Assembly (NCBI RefSeq): GCF_023370075.1
Contig: NZ_CP097149.1
Coordinates: forward strand, 1 to 64,000
Length of the DNA stretch: 64,000 bases
Reading direction: 5' to 3'
Source of the DNA: Deinococcus sp. QL22
Lineage (GTDB): Bacteria > Deinococcota > Deinococci > Deinococcales > Deinococcaceae
Below the pieces are notes generated by a model, which saw only the letters and a list, made by a program, of their open reading frames with translations, did not search any database and was not told the DNA's origin. How positions within the stretch are numbered: position 1 is the stretch's first letter; every line of letters starts with the position of its first letter. The translations under genes were made by a program, and so were the position numbers. Of the stretch, positions 10,002 through 21,851 are shown piece by piece.

Positions 10002-10921
10002 CCGCCTTTTCTGTGACTCTGCAACGGCGGGCACTCGCGGGCGTACTGCTGACGGTGGTGATGTGGGGCGCGAACGTGGTTCTGCTCAAGGCCTTGCTGG
10101 GCAGCACCAACGCCGAAACCATCAACGTGGGGCGCTTTCTGGTTGCGGGAAGTGTGCTGATGGCCCTGAGTGTGCGGGCGCACGGCTGGCCCCGCTGGGA
10201 CGCCAAAACCTGGCTGGCAGTGGCGGTGGTGGGTTTCGTGGGCAATACGCTGTTTCAGGCCTTCTTTCTGACGGCTATTCGGGCCAACCCTGCGGGCGTG
10301 GGCGGCCTGGTCACGGGAATCGTGCCTGTGCTGGTGCTGCCACTTGGGCTGCTGCTGGGGCAAAAAGTGACGGGGCGGCAAGCAGCGGGCGTGGCCGTGG
10401 CTTTTGCCGGATTGCTGGGGTTGTTGGCAGTGACGCTGCAACCGGGGGCGCATGTCACGCTGGGCGGGCTGGTATGGGTGCTGGCGGCAGCGGGCGCGTG
10501 GGCCAGTTACACATTGTTCAACCGCCCATTGACGGCGCAGTTGGGGGCGCTGCCGTTCGTGGCGTTCAGCTTGCTGCTGGGCTGCTTGCCCTATCTCCTG
10601 TGGGCCGTGCCAAAGCTGCACGATCTGAACCAACTGGCGCCCCTAACTGTGCTGGGCATCCTGATCAGTGCACTGGGGGCCAACGTGCTGGCGTATCTGG
10701 CGTGGGCCAACGGAGCCAACATCCTGGGCGCGGCCCGAACCGCTGTCTGGAATAGCCTCGCGCCTGCGGTTGCCCTGATTTTGAGTGCCGCTGTGCTGCA
10801 CGAACGCCTGGCCGGAGCGGTCTGGATCGCGGCGGGCGTGATCCTTTTAGGCGCGGCATTGGCAAATTGGCCGGAACAAAAAGTCAGGGCGCAGGAAGCT
10901 GTCGTGTCTCCCCCGCCCTGA
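9998..10921 (+). CDS. EamA/DMT-family transporter (10 TM)
   Basis: 307 residues, ten hydrophobic spans, two EamA repeats of about 140 residues each (first from about residue 10, second from about 157: GLVWVLAAAGAWASYTLFNR). Family members export amino acids or other metabolites and take part in uptake of others. The substrate is unknown; the aromatic-rich leader peptide overlapping the start hints at an aromatic compound, which is inference. The C-terminal tail after the last span is short and charged. Confidence 0.85.
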   Translation: MTAFSVTLQRRALAGVLLTVVMWGANVVLLKALLGSTNAETINVGRFLVAGSVLMALSVRAHGWPRWDAKTWLAVAVVGFVGNTLFQAFFLTAIRANPAGVGGLVTGIVPVLVLPLGLLLGQKVTGRQAAGVAVAFAGLLGLLAVTLQPGAHVTLGGLVWVLAAAGAWASYTLFNRPLTAQLGALPFVAFSLLLGCLPYLLWAVPKLHDLNQLAPLTVLGILISALGANVLAYLAWANGANILGAARTAVWNSLAPAVALILSAAVLHERLAGAVWIAAGVILLGAALANWPEQKVRAQEAVVSPPP

Positions 10922-11025
10922 CGATTCATTTGTCCAACAGATCAGGACACTCCAGCTAAACGTTGTGTCTACGAACGCCTCGGCCTTCACGCGTTTCTTG
11001 ACGCACTCAGACCCACATCCCGTCT

Positions 11026-11511
11026 TCAATCGAGTTGCATGTCGATCACAGGCGGCTTCTCCGGTTTGACCTCAGCCTGCGCTACTGCCTGTCCCAGTTC
11101 TGGCTGTGCTGGAGCCGTTTCGGGTGTGGGCGGAACGGCGGGCTGGGGCGGACGCACACGCGGCGTAAAGGTGTTTTCCTGCGCCGTGATTTTGGCCTGC
11201 ACGATAGGCGTGGCAGGCGTGACCGACTGGCTTCCGGGCATGCTGACCCAACCAGCCGTGCCGGACGGTGCGTCGGCGGCCTGAGTGGCACGCGCCGGGG
11301 CCAGTTTGACAGGGGGCAGCGTGCTGGTTTGCGCAACTCGGGCCGCGTTTTGGGTGGCAGCAGTTTGTGCGGCGCGGCGGGCGGCGAGCATGATGGAATC
11401 CACTTCGGCAGCGGTCAGGATGCCCTTAGACTGCAAGGTGCCGAGAATAGCCAGCGCGAGTTTTCGGGCGTACTCGCCGTCGTTGGGAGGGGTAGGAGCG
11501 CCAAGAGTCAT
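11026..11511 (-). CDS. hypothetical protein, short helical head and disordered Pro/Ala-rich tail
   Basis: 161 residues from ATG 11511. Residues 10-45 form an amphipathic helical segment (EYARKLALAILGTLQSKGIL, then TAAEVDSIMLAARR), resembling small oligomerisation heads. From about 55 to the end the chain is rich in Pro, Ala, Thr and Gln and lacks cysteine. TAGGGT lies 8 nt before the start on the minus strand, consistent with a leaderless message, and codons upstream of this Met are not convincing. Function not recognised. Confidence 0.65.
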   Translation of the reverse strand: MTLGAPTPPNDGEYARKLALAILGTLQSKGILTAAEVDSIMLAARRAAQTAATQNAARVAQTSTLPPVKLAPARATQAADAPSGTAGWVSMPGSQSVTPATPIVQAKITAQENTFTPRVRPPQPAVPPTPETAPAQPELGQAVAQAEVKPEKPPVIDMQLD

Positions 11512-12635
<1,124 letters not shown>

Positions 12636-12672
12636 ACCGTGACTCCTCTTACCCGAATAAAGGAAACCAACT

Positions 12673-14424
<1,752 letters not shown>

Positions 14425-14427
14425 TTG

Positions 14428-14499
14428 GGAACGTGGGAGGTGGATCGGAGAACGTGGAAACAACACCAACCACGATCCACACTCCACGAGCCACGTTCC
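14428..14499 (+). repeat. intergenic inverted repeat, family D copy 1 (sdhA-sdhB)
   Basis: Imperfect stem-loop with ends GGAACGTGG / CCACGTTCC and inner GTGGATCG / CGATCCAC. A second copy of the same design lies at 32134. It sits inside the sdh operon, directly before the sdhB ribosome site AAAAGGA, and would be in the mRNA. Confidence 0.65.
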
Positions 14500-14511
14500 A
14501 AAAGGACTGAC

Positions 14512-15273
14512 ATGACCCACGCTGACACCAGTCCGCGCACCCCCAACACCGCTGCGGCGATGATGAACCTCAAGATCAAGGTGCTGCGGTTCGACCCTGA
14601 AAAAGACAAGAAGGCCCATTGGGTCACCTACGAAGTGGAGGCGACGGCTGCCGACCGCGTGCTGGACGTAATCAACCACGTCAAGTGGTACATGGATCCC
14701 AGCCTCACCTTCCGCCGCTCCTGCGGCCACGGTATCTGCGGCAGCGACGCCATGCTTATCAACGGGCGCAACCGCCTTGCCTGCAAAACTTTGCTGCGCG
14801 ACGTGGTGAAAAAGAGTGGCGACACGATTACCGTGGAACCCATTCGCGGCCTGAAGGTCGAAAAAGACCTGCTGGTGGACATGGAGCCGTTTTTCGACTC
14901 CTACAAGGCGATCATGCCTTACTTCATCAACGAGTCGCCCGAACCCGCCGCCGAGCGCATTCAGTCGCCGGAACTGGCCGAGCGTATGGCCCATTCCAGC
15001 AACTGCATCCTGTGTGCGTGCTGCACCACCTCTTGCCCCATTTTCTGGGTTAACGGGTCTTACCTTGGGCCCGCCAGCATCGTGCAGGCGCACCGTTTTA
15101 TCTTCGACAGCCGCGACGAGGCCACCCAGCAACGCCTGAACATCATGAACCAGAACACGGGCGTCTGGCGCTGCCGCACGGCCTACAACTGCACCGAAGC
15201 GTGCCCCCGCGACATCCCGATTACGCAACTGATCGAGGAAGTCAAGCGGGCCGTGATGTACCAGCAGTCGTAA
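14512..15273 (+). CDS. sdhB: succinate dehydrogenase iron-sulfur subunit
   Basis: 253 residues. [2Fe-2S] ligands lie in RRSCGHGICGSDAMLINGRN and a following Cys (LACKTLL). The 4Fe-4S/3Fe-4S ligands lie in CILCACCTTSCP and CRTAYNCTEACPRDIPI. It carries electrons from SdhA to the quinone site. ATG 14512 with AAAGGA upstream is chosen. An earlier in-frame Met (14425) would translate the repeat hairpin and add 29 atypical residues. The extra N-terminal 15-residue Ser/Thr/Pro-rich stretch before MMNLKIK is unusual but short. Confidence 0.95.
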   Translation: MTHADTSPRTPNTAAAMMNLKIKVLRFDPEKDKKAHWVTYEVEATAADRVLDVINHVKWYMDPSLTFRRSCGHGICGSDAMLINGRNRLACKTLLRDVVKKSGDTITVEPIRGLKVEKDLLVDMEPFFDSYKAIMPYFINESPEPAAERIQSPELAERMAHSSNCILCACCTTSCPIFWVNGSYLGPASIVQAHRFIFDSRDEATQQRLNIMNQNTGVWRCRTAYNCTEACPRDIPITQLIEEVKRAVMYQQS

Positions 15274-15291
15274 AATCCATTCCAACAGCAA

Positions 15292-15325
15292 AGACGCGGA
15301 GGCCCAGGCTTTCCGCGTCTTTTTT
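15292..15325 (+). terminator. intrinsic terminator of sdhCDAB
   Basis: Perfect 8-bp stem AGACGCGG / CCGCGTCT followed by a T-run to 15325. It lies 19 nt past the sdhB stop. Confidence 0.9.
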
Positions 15326-15646
15326 ATGTTGCTTCCAGATACCGCACCCGCTTGCCCCTGTGCTGGGCGTACCCAATTTCTGCGCGAGTGCTTTCGCCCA
15401 GATATCTACCCACGTTGATATGACCAGAATCTCATCGGCCAGATCAATCTTGTGGCGGTGCAGGGCAGCCAAGCGGGCCAACGTTTCCACCCGCTCCTTT
15501 TCGGTCACGTGGGCCAATGCCTCAGCATCGGGCGTGCGGTGACTGCCGATGCTGAGAACGATTCGGCCCGCTAAGGTCTCGGCTAGGCTTGCCGTATCAA
15601 ATTCAGCCAAGAAGCGGGTGCTTCCGCAGAGGCAGACAATGGTCGG
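15324..15646 (-). pseudogene. frameshifted small protein of nucleoside-deoxyribosyltransferase-like fold
   Basis: Read on the minus strand, one frame gives RPTIVCLCGSTRFLAEFD through HKIDLADEILVI. It then continues only in another frame as NVGRYLGESTRAEIGYAQ and GKRVRYLEAT, ending in TAA at 15324. The break is at about 15418-15422, where five bases (atatc) stand in place of three or six, as if AT had been duplicated or one base lost. The combined product of about 107 residues resembles small proteins with a CLCGSTRF start and a GESTR-EI tail. No ATG, GTG or TTG lies upstream of the CGSTRF motif in frame; the preceding stop is TAA. Two lesions together suggest a decayed gene, unless the sequence has an error or a near-cognate start is used. 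Confidence 0.65.
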
Positions 15647-15660
15647 GCGTTGCTGCCGGC

Positions 15661-16167
15661 TCAGAATTGCAGGGCGTAGCGCACGCCGCCGTTATCGGTG
15701 CATTCACCGTAGCCGTGCTCCTGCGCGTCTACGGTCAGGGTGCAGGTCAGGGTACGGGGCGCGTTGCTGTCGGTGCGGGCAATCAGGTTGCCAGTGCGCG
15801 AAACGAGGCGCGGCGCGGGCGTTCGGGCCGTGCCACCCACGCCGTAGTAGGGATCACGGTTACCCGTACTGTTCCAGGCATTGCCAAAATTGAACTGCAA
15901 GCCCAGATCGAAGGGCGAGGGCGCAGGGCTGGCCGAATCGATGATGACGGAACGGCCCACATAGGTTTGCTCACCAATTTGAATGGTCACATTGTTGTCC
16001 AGCCGCGCCGCACCACTGCGGGGTTGCAACGAGCCACCCACAAAACTCACGGTGCCCTCTTGTCCGCTGCTGGTATTCACGATGCGCCCGGTGGGAGGGC
16101 TGACGAATGCGGGCGCACAGGAGGCGAGAGCGGCAGCCAGACCCAGCAGCATCAGAGGGCGTTTCAT
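15661..16167 (-). CDS. hypothetical lipoprotein
   Basis: 168 residues. The N-terminus is a lipoprotein signal: charged start, hydrophobic LMLLGLAAALASC with a lipobox-like LASC at about 14-17. The mature part is beta-rich and polar, with repeated short segments (GTVSFVGGSLQ, NNVTIQIGEQTYVG) and two cysteines near the end (TLTCTLTV and YGECTDNGG) that could form a disulfide. No family recognised. It lies immediately upstream of the pseudogene and is transcribed towards it. Confidence 0.75.
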   Translation of the reverse strand: MKRPLMLLGLAAALASCAPAFVSPPTGRIVNTSSGQEGTVSFVGGSLQPRSGAARLDNNVTIQIGEQTYVGRSVIIDSASPAPSPFDLGLQFNFGNAWNSTGNRDPYYGVGGTARTPAPRLVSRTGNLIARTDSNAPRTLTCTLTVDAQEHGYGECTDNGGVRYALQF

Positions 16168-16335
16168 ATGCCTCTCAGTTTAGGCCGCAGACCTGACGGG
16201 GCGGTGAGGACGGAGGTAAAGTGGGAGGGAATATGGCAGCGGGAAGACGAGCCTACAGAGTTGCGGATCAGAGGGGTTTTACCGGAACCGCAGGAGGAAT
16301 CCAGCCAAATTCACAGACGGGGTATATTGACCCTC

Positions 16336-18009
16336 ATGCTGTTTCTTTCCGCGCTCCTGCTTGTCGTCGCTTTTCTGGTGGGCAGTTTGCCACTCGGAGA
16401 CTGGCTGCTGCGGCGTGCAGGGGTGGATTCGCGGATCAACAATGCCCACAACCTGGGCATAGAAAACATGTTGCGGCGCGTGGGGCCGGGGCTGGCAGTG
16501 GCAACCGCCGCGCTCGATTCGGGCAAGGGCTTTCTGGCCGTGCTGATGGCCTCCAGCCTCGCCTCTCCCGAAGTGATGGTGCTGGCGGCCTTGGCGGCCT
16601 ATCTGGGCCACCTGAACCCGCCGCGTGCGCTGTATGGCTCTACTCTGCCGCGTGGCCGGGGCAACTTGGTGTTGCTGGGTGTACTGGCGGGCTTGTCGGC
16701 CACCGGAGCCGTGCCGCTGTGGGGGGCGGCCCTGCCCGTGCTGGTGTACGCGGCGGTGGCCGGATTCTGGGGCTACATCAGCGCAGCGACCATTGCGGGC
16801 TTGGCGGCGTTTGCTGGGGCAGTGACGCTCTTGCCGCTGGGCGTTCCGGCAAAACTGGCAGGGCTGGGGCTGCTGGTGGCCGCCACCTGGCGCTTCAAAG
16901 AAAACCTGGGCCGCATGCTGGACGGCACCGAACCGCGTGTGGGCGAGGAAGTCCCGATGGCCGGAAAACGGGCCGACGTGGTGGTGGCCGCCTTCATGAT
17001 TCACCCTATGACCCTCAAAGACTTCTGGTCGGTGGGGCGTTTTTCCTGGCTGAAACCTATGGTCGAGCGCGGTCTGGTCAGTGAAGCCAGCGTGCGCCAT
17101 CTGGCCGACCATGTGCGGCCCATGAAAGTAGGCGAACTGCACGGCATCCGCACGGCAGAAGGCAAGGAAATTCGCTGCTACCTCCTGAGCAGCCCTCTCC
17201 TCCCTGACCGGTTCCGGGACGCGCCCGAACTCGCCACCCGCCGCGCCATAGAGGGCGCAAGGCTGGCCCGCGAATTGGGGGCCGAGGTGTTCGGGCTGGG
17301 AGCCTTCTGGAGCGTGGTGGGCAATAAGGGCATAGACGTGCAGGCCGCCGTGCCTGACATCACCATTACCAATGGCGGCGCGTATACCAGCGGCACCATC
17401 AAGGCCGCCATTCCGGGCATTCTGGAACACTTTGCCGGTTCGGGGCGCGACCTGAAAGCCGCCACTGCCGCTGTCGTCGGTGCAAACGGCGTGGTGGCCT
17501 TTGGCATTGCCCGCACTATCGCCCCGCAGGTCGCCAAAGTGATCATGCTGGGCCGCGACCTGGAAAAACTGGAACGCAGCGCCCTGACCCTGCGCCGCGC
17601 CAACAAAGACACCGAAATCATCACGACCACCAGCTACGACACCCTGCGCGAAGCCGACCTGATGTTCACGGCCACCAGCGACCCCAACCCGGTGATTTTC
17701 CCGCAGCACGTGAAGCCGGGAACCTGGATTTTTGATGAAGGACGGCCCGCCGACGTGGACGTGAGCGTAGAAGCCATTCCCGGCGTGCGCGTGATTCCCG
17801 GCGGTGTGGTGCGGCCCCCCGGCTCCATGACCAGCAACATCGACCTGCAATTTGGCGAGGGCGCGGTGCCTGCCTGCCTCGCCGAAACGCTGATCATCGC
17901 GGCCACCGGCGAGCATCACCGCAAGAGTCTGGGCGCACAAACACTGACTGAGAACATCAATTTCTTCGTCGCAGAGGCGGAAGTGTTGGGCTTCACCGTC
18001 GTGGACTAG
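16336..18009 (+). CDS. fusion of a PlsY-like acyltransferase domain and an acyl-ACP-reductase-like domain
   Basis: 557 residues in two parts. Residues 1-205 are polytopic and PlsY-like: GSLPLGDWLL (motif 1), HNLGIENMLRRVG (motif 2-like) and GHLNPPRALYGSTLPRGRGN (motif 3-like, with the usual GGKG changed to RGRG). Residues 210-557 look like the cyanobacterial long-chain acyl-ACP reductase: a Rossmann glycine stretch AAVVGANGVVAFGIAR (about 377-392), IPGGVVRPPGSM, and ACLAET with Cys514 at the place of the AAR catalytic cysteine. PlsY makes lysophosphatidate from acyl-phosphate, whereas AAR reduces acyl-ACP to aldehyde. Here they would act on one acyl pool at the membrane. TATATT 7 nt before ATG 16336 suggests a leaderless mRNA. 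A longer in-frame extension upstream is rejected. Neighbours are a glycerophosphodiesterase and a PLD-like protein. Confidence 0.78.
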   Translation: MLFLSALLLVVAFLVGSLPLGDWLLRRAGVDSRINNAHNLGIENMLRRVGPGLAVATAALDSGKGFLAVLMASSLASPEVMVLAALAAYLGHLNPPRALYGSTLPRGRGNLVLLGVLAGLSATGAVPLWGAALPVLVYAAVAGFWGYISAATIAGLAAFAGAVTLLPLGVPAKLAGLGLLVAATWRFKENLGRMLDGTEPRVGEEVPMAGKRADVVVAAFMIHPMTLKDFWSVGRFSWLKPMVERGLVSEASVRHLADHVRPMKVGELHGIRTAEGKEIRCYLLSSPLLPDRFRDAPELATRRAIEGARLARELGAEVFGLGAFWSVVGNKGIDVQAAVPDITITNGGAYTSGTIKAAIPGILEHFAGSGRDLKAATAAVVGANGVVAFGIARTIAPQVAKVIMLGRDLEKLERSALTLRRANKDTEIITTTSYDTLREADLMFTATSDPNPVIFPQHVKPGTWIFDEGRPADVDVSVEAIPGVRVIPGGVVRPPGSMTSNIDLQFGEGAVPACLAETLIIAATGEHHRKSLGAQTLTENINFFVAEAEVLGFTVVD

Positions 18010-18018
18010 AAAAACACT

Positions 18019-18981
18019 TCATGGTTTCTCCTCGGCCAGCACGCGCTTGAGCAGATCGGGCCTGTCGGTGTTGATGCCGTCTACGCCCAGCCTCAGCAGA
18101 CGGCGCATCTCGGCCTCGTCGTTGATTGTCCAGACCTGCACCGCAATGCCGCGTGCGTGCATCTGGGCCACAAAACTGGCCGTGACCACTTCTATACCGC
18201 CTGCCCGCACCGGAACTTGCGCCGCCCGGCCCACTGCTGGGGCAAGGCCCGCCAGCCCGGCGCGGCCCCAGCCCACTTTGCTCAGAATCACCAGTGGGCG
18301 AAGTTCCCGCTCGGTCATAGAGGTGGTCACTTCAGGGCAGGCGGCGCGGAAATCTTGCAGGGCACGGTCACTGAAACTGGCGACGATTACGCGCTCTGTC
18401 ATCTGACGTTGCCGCAGAACCGCGCAAAAGGGAGCGGCGAGGCTGGGCGTGTCCTGCTTAATTTCGATGATCCACGGCAAATTCGGGTGGGCTGCCAGCC
18501 CTTCTTCCAGCGTGGGAATGGTCAGCCCCCTCCCCCGGTAGGGGAAAGTCTTGCCCCCATCGCGGCTAAAGCGTGCGCCTGCGTCCAGTGCCCGCACCTG
18601 CGCGAGTGTCAGGTCACGAATGCGGCCCTTGCCGCTCGTGAGGCGGTCTACGGTATCGTCGTGAGACAAGACCAGCACGCCGTCGGCGGTGGCGTGCATA
18701 TCGGTGTCGAGCATCTGCACGCCCAGCGCCGCCGCTTCCCGGAAGGCCAGCAGCGTATTGCTGGGCCACAGCAACTCGCCGCCCTGGTGGGCAATATTCC
18801 AAGCCGGAGCCACCCGGTAAGGATTGGCGGTGCGGGTCAGGCTGGAGCGTAACGCCGAAGCCACAAACAACGCCAGCAGCACGCCGACCAGAAGAATCAG
18901 CCCTCTCCAGCCCCGCCGCGCCCGAATTGCCCGCTTGCGGCTGGCTGGCCCACTTGAAAGTCGTTGCATCCGCTCCAGCAT
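18019..18981 (-). CDS. glycerophosphodiester phosphodiesterase
   Basis: 320 residues. A basic start and one membrane helix (LILLVGVLLALFVASAL, about 29-45) anchor it, with the enzyme outside. The GDPD fold begins with AHQGG (about 64-68) where the catalytic His is usual, followed by SNTLLAF, LDTDMHATADGVLVLSHDD with acidic metal ligands and the second His, and IIEIKQD. The end has VQVWTINDEAEMRRLL and GVDGINTDRP, typical of the family. It hydrolyses deacylated phospholipids to glycerol-3-phosphate and an alcohol. The common HRG start motif reads HQG here. Convergent with the PlsY-AAR fusion. Confidence 0.88.
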   Translation of the reverse strand: MLERMQRLSSGPASRKRAIRARRGWRGLILLVGVLLALFVASALRSSLTRTANPYRVAPAWNIAHQGGELLWPSNTLLAFREAAALGVQMLDTDMHATADGVLVLSHDDTVDRLTSGKGRIRDLTLAQVRALDAGARFSRDGGKTFPYRGRGLTIPTLEEGLAAHPNLPWIIEIKQDTPSLAAPFCAVLRQRQMTERVIVASFSDRALQDFRAACPEVTTSMTERELRPLVILSKVGWGRAGLAGLAPAVGRAAQVPVRAGGIEVVTASFVAQMHARGIAVQVWTINDEAEMRRLLRLGVDGINTDRPDLLKRVLAEEKP

Positions 18982-19031
18982 AGGCTGCCACCGCCCCCCT
19001 GATACTGCACTGACGCAGCTGTCCAGACGAC

Positions 19032-19065
19032 CCGCAATCTGATGAACCCAGCGTCAGATTTGCGG
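19032..19065. promoter_or_regulatory. hairpin in the divergent GDPD/PLD promoter region
   Basis: CCGCAATCTG and CAGATTTGCGG form a 10-bp stem with one bulge and a 13-nt loop, followed by CTTTTGT on the plus strand. It could be an operator or a weak attenuator for the PLD-like gene 39 bp downstream. Confidence 0.35.
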
Positions 19066-19103
19066 CTTTTGTCTCACCCCCCAGGCGATAGGGTGAGGCA
19101 TTC

Positions 19104-20657
19104 ATGCGTGCCTCTATCCCCAGCTTGTTGTTTCGGTGCAAACGATCTGGGCGGCTGACGCTGATGGCCCTCGCCCTGCTCGGTCAGGCCCGCGCCACCG
19201 AATTGCCCCTGTTTTTGGGTGCGCCTCTGCCCGCTGTGACGTCCAATATGGCCCATGTGGCCTGCCTGCCCCCCACCGACCCACTGGAATTGGCCGTGTG
19301 GCGCGTCACCACTGCGGGGGGCCGCCCCGATTTATCTTGCGGCAATGCTTTTGTGGAGTACCAGCGATTGCCGCGCAGTTCCAGTGCGCCGGTAGACGCC
19401 TTTGATCAGATCGCGGCGCAGATTCGGGAGGCAAAAAGCGAGGTGTTGCTGGCGAGCATGGAATGGCACGCGGGCGAAGGCCGCCCCGGCTGGACGGTGG
19501 CGCTGGCGGTGCGCGACCTGTATGCGCGGGTGCAGGCCAACCCCGCCGCCTATCCACAGGGCATGAGCGTGCGCCTGATGCTGGGCAATTTTCCCGATTT
19601 ACAGAGGGCAGACTGGGCGACCTTACCGCTGGCCCTTGTTCGTGACCTCAGAACGCTGGGCGTGCCGCTACAAGACGCGGGAGTGGGCTGGAGCCTGAGC
19701 GTGCTGAACTACCGCTATTTCCCGCACAGTCACGTCAAATTGCACGTTATCGATGGCCGAGATTTGACGGTGGCAGGCTTTAACTTCACTGATACACACC
19801 TCCCTCTGAACGAGCGCAACGGCGGCCTGCACGATCTGCACGACCTGGGCCTGCGAATGACCGGGCCAGTGGCGCAGGACGGCGTGGCGGCCTTTGACGA
19901 CCTGTGGCGGCACTCGCGGCAGGTGCGCTGCCCGGGGGACGTGCGCCCTGAGCAGGTAGGCGCGGCGTGCACGTTGGGCGACCCCGACCGCATCACTCAT
20001 CCCGCTGCCGCAACTGAGGCAGTGACCACAGGCACGGCGCGGGCGTTCATGCTGCATCGCCGCCCCGGAGTTGATCAGGCTGACCGCGCCCACCTGAGTC
20101 TGCTGGGGGCCGCCACGACCCAGATCGACCTGATGCAGGCGACCTTCAGCCCGCTGCTGACGTGCTGGTACGCCTACCTGAATCCCGACGAGTGCACTTA
20201 CGACACGCTGCCCGTGTACCTTCGGGCCGTGGTAGACGCGATTGGGCGCGGTGTGCGGGTACGGGTGCTGATGGTGGATTACGGCATAGACACCGCCGCC
20301 AACCGCAGCGGGGCAGCGTTGGTGCGCCTGATGGCCCGGCAACTGGGCAAAGAAGAGCTGTTCGAGGCCCGCTACACCACCTTTGCCATGCACACCAAAG
20401 CCCTGGCGGTGGATGGCCGGATGGTTCTGGCGGGCAGCATGAACTTCCATTTCAGCGCGTGGGGCAGCCTGGGCCTGGCAGAAGCGGCGCTGGCGACCTC
20501 TGACCTGGCAGCAGTGCAGCAGCAGAAAGCCAGCTTTGAAGACGTGTGGGCCAACGGCAGCCGCCCCGTGCCGCGTGAATGGTGGATGCGGAATGTGGCG
20601 TCGGGCAGCGCGGCGACCCCCGCTGATCTGCCCGTTTCCCGTTTATCCCACCCTTAG
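19104..20657 (+). CDS. secreted phospholipase-D-like (cardiolipin-synthase-type) protein
   Basis: 517 residues with an N-terminal signal segment (LTLMALALLGQARA). Two HKD catalytic motifs are visible: HSHVKLHVIDGRDLTVAGFN (about 211-230) and MHTKALAVDGRMVLAGSMNF (about 430-449). Such proteins hydrolyse or exchange phosphodiester bonds, including phospholipid headgroups and sometimes nucleic acids. The spacing and EMPLS-like ASMEWHAGEG segment match bacterial PLD/cardiolipin synthase relatives. TAGGGT at 19089-19094 lies 9 nt before the ATG. The lipid neighbours suggest a phospholipid substrate. Confidence 0.85.
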   Translation: MRASIPSLLFRCKRSGRLTLMALALLGQARATELPLFLGAPLPAVTSNMAHVACLPPTDPLELAVWRVTTAGGRPDLSCGNAFVEYQRLPRSSSAPVDAFDQIAAQIREAKSEVLLASMEWHAGEGRPGWTVALAVRDLYARVQANPAAYPQGMSVRLMLGNFPDLQRADWATLPLALVRDLRTLGVPLQDAGVGWSLSVLNYRYFPHSHVKLHVIDGRDLTVAGFNFTDTHLPLNERNGGLHDLHDLGLRMTGPVAQDGVAAFDDLWRHSRQVRCPGDVRPEQVGAACTLGDPDRITHPAAATEAVTTGTARAFMLHRRPGVDQADRAHLSLLGAATTQIDLMQATFSPLLTCWYAYLNPDECTYDTLPVYLRAVVDAIGRGVRVRVLMVDYGIDTAANRSGAALVRLMARQLGKEELFEARYTTFAMHTKALAVDGRMVLAGSMNFHFSAWGSLGLAEAALATSDLAAVQQQKASFEDVWANGSRPVPREWWMRNVASGSAATPADLPVSRLSHP

Positions 20658-20685
20658 GTGCACTGCTTAGACCTAAACTACAACC

Positions 20686-20702
20686 GTGAGAGGTCAAGCT
20701 CA

Positions 20703-20706
<4 letters not shown>
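20686..20706 (+). CDS. six-codon leader ORF overlapping ispH
   Basis: GTG AGA GGT CAA GCT CAG TGA. TAAACT (20674-20679) lies 6 nt before its GTG, the spacing of a leaderless start. Its TGA overlaps the ispH GTG (GTGA, 20703-20706). The same bases AGAGG could simply be the ispH ribosome site, so this is a tentative feature. Confidence 0.35.
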
Positions 20707-21701
<995 letters not shown>

Positions 21702-21707
21702 GGCGGG

Positions 21708-21851
21708 AACGGTTGCTGGGTGGTTCTGTTTCGCAGCTCTGGGAGTCGCGAAAGGCGCGAGAGCAACTGCTTTAGGTTGATTTGGGATCTCTTCTCAGAT
21801 CCTTCGACCCTAGAGCCTTAGACGCTTCCCTCATACCGCCCGACAACCGTT
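21708..21851. repeat. 144-bp element with terminal inverted repeats and family A core
   Basis: Ends AACGGTTGCTGGGTGG (21708-21723) and CCGCCCGACAACCGTT (21836-21851) pair at 13 of 16 positions. Inside, 21788-21830 holds TTCTCAGATCCTTCGACCCT and CCTTAGACG (family A, copy 2). It lies between the convergent ispH and a hypothetical gene, whose stop codon overlaps the right end. Confidence 0.5.

Noticed and set aside
15589..16335. In-frame extension of the PlsY-AAR fusion to an 806-residue protein
   Set aside because: The extension overlaps the lipoprotein gene on the other strand, has a random-looking composition, and lies before the TATATT box 7 nt upstream of ATG 16336.
16279..17940. 553-codon open frame opposite the PlsY-AAR fusion
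   Set aside because: His/Gly/Gln-rich antisense frame produced by the third-position GC bias of the real gene.
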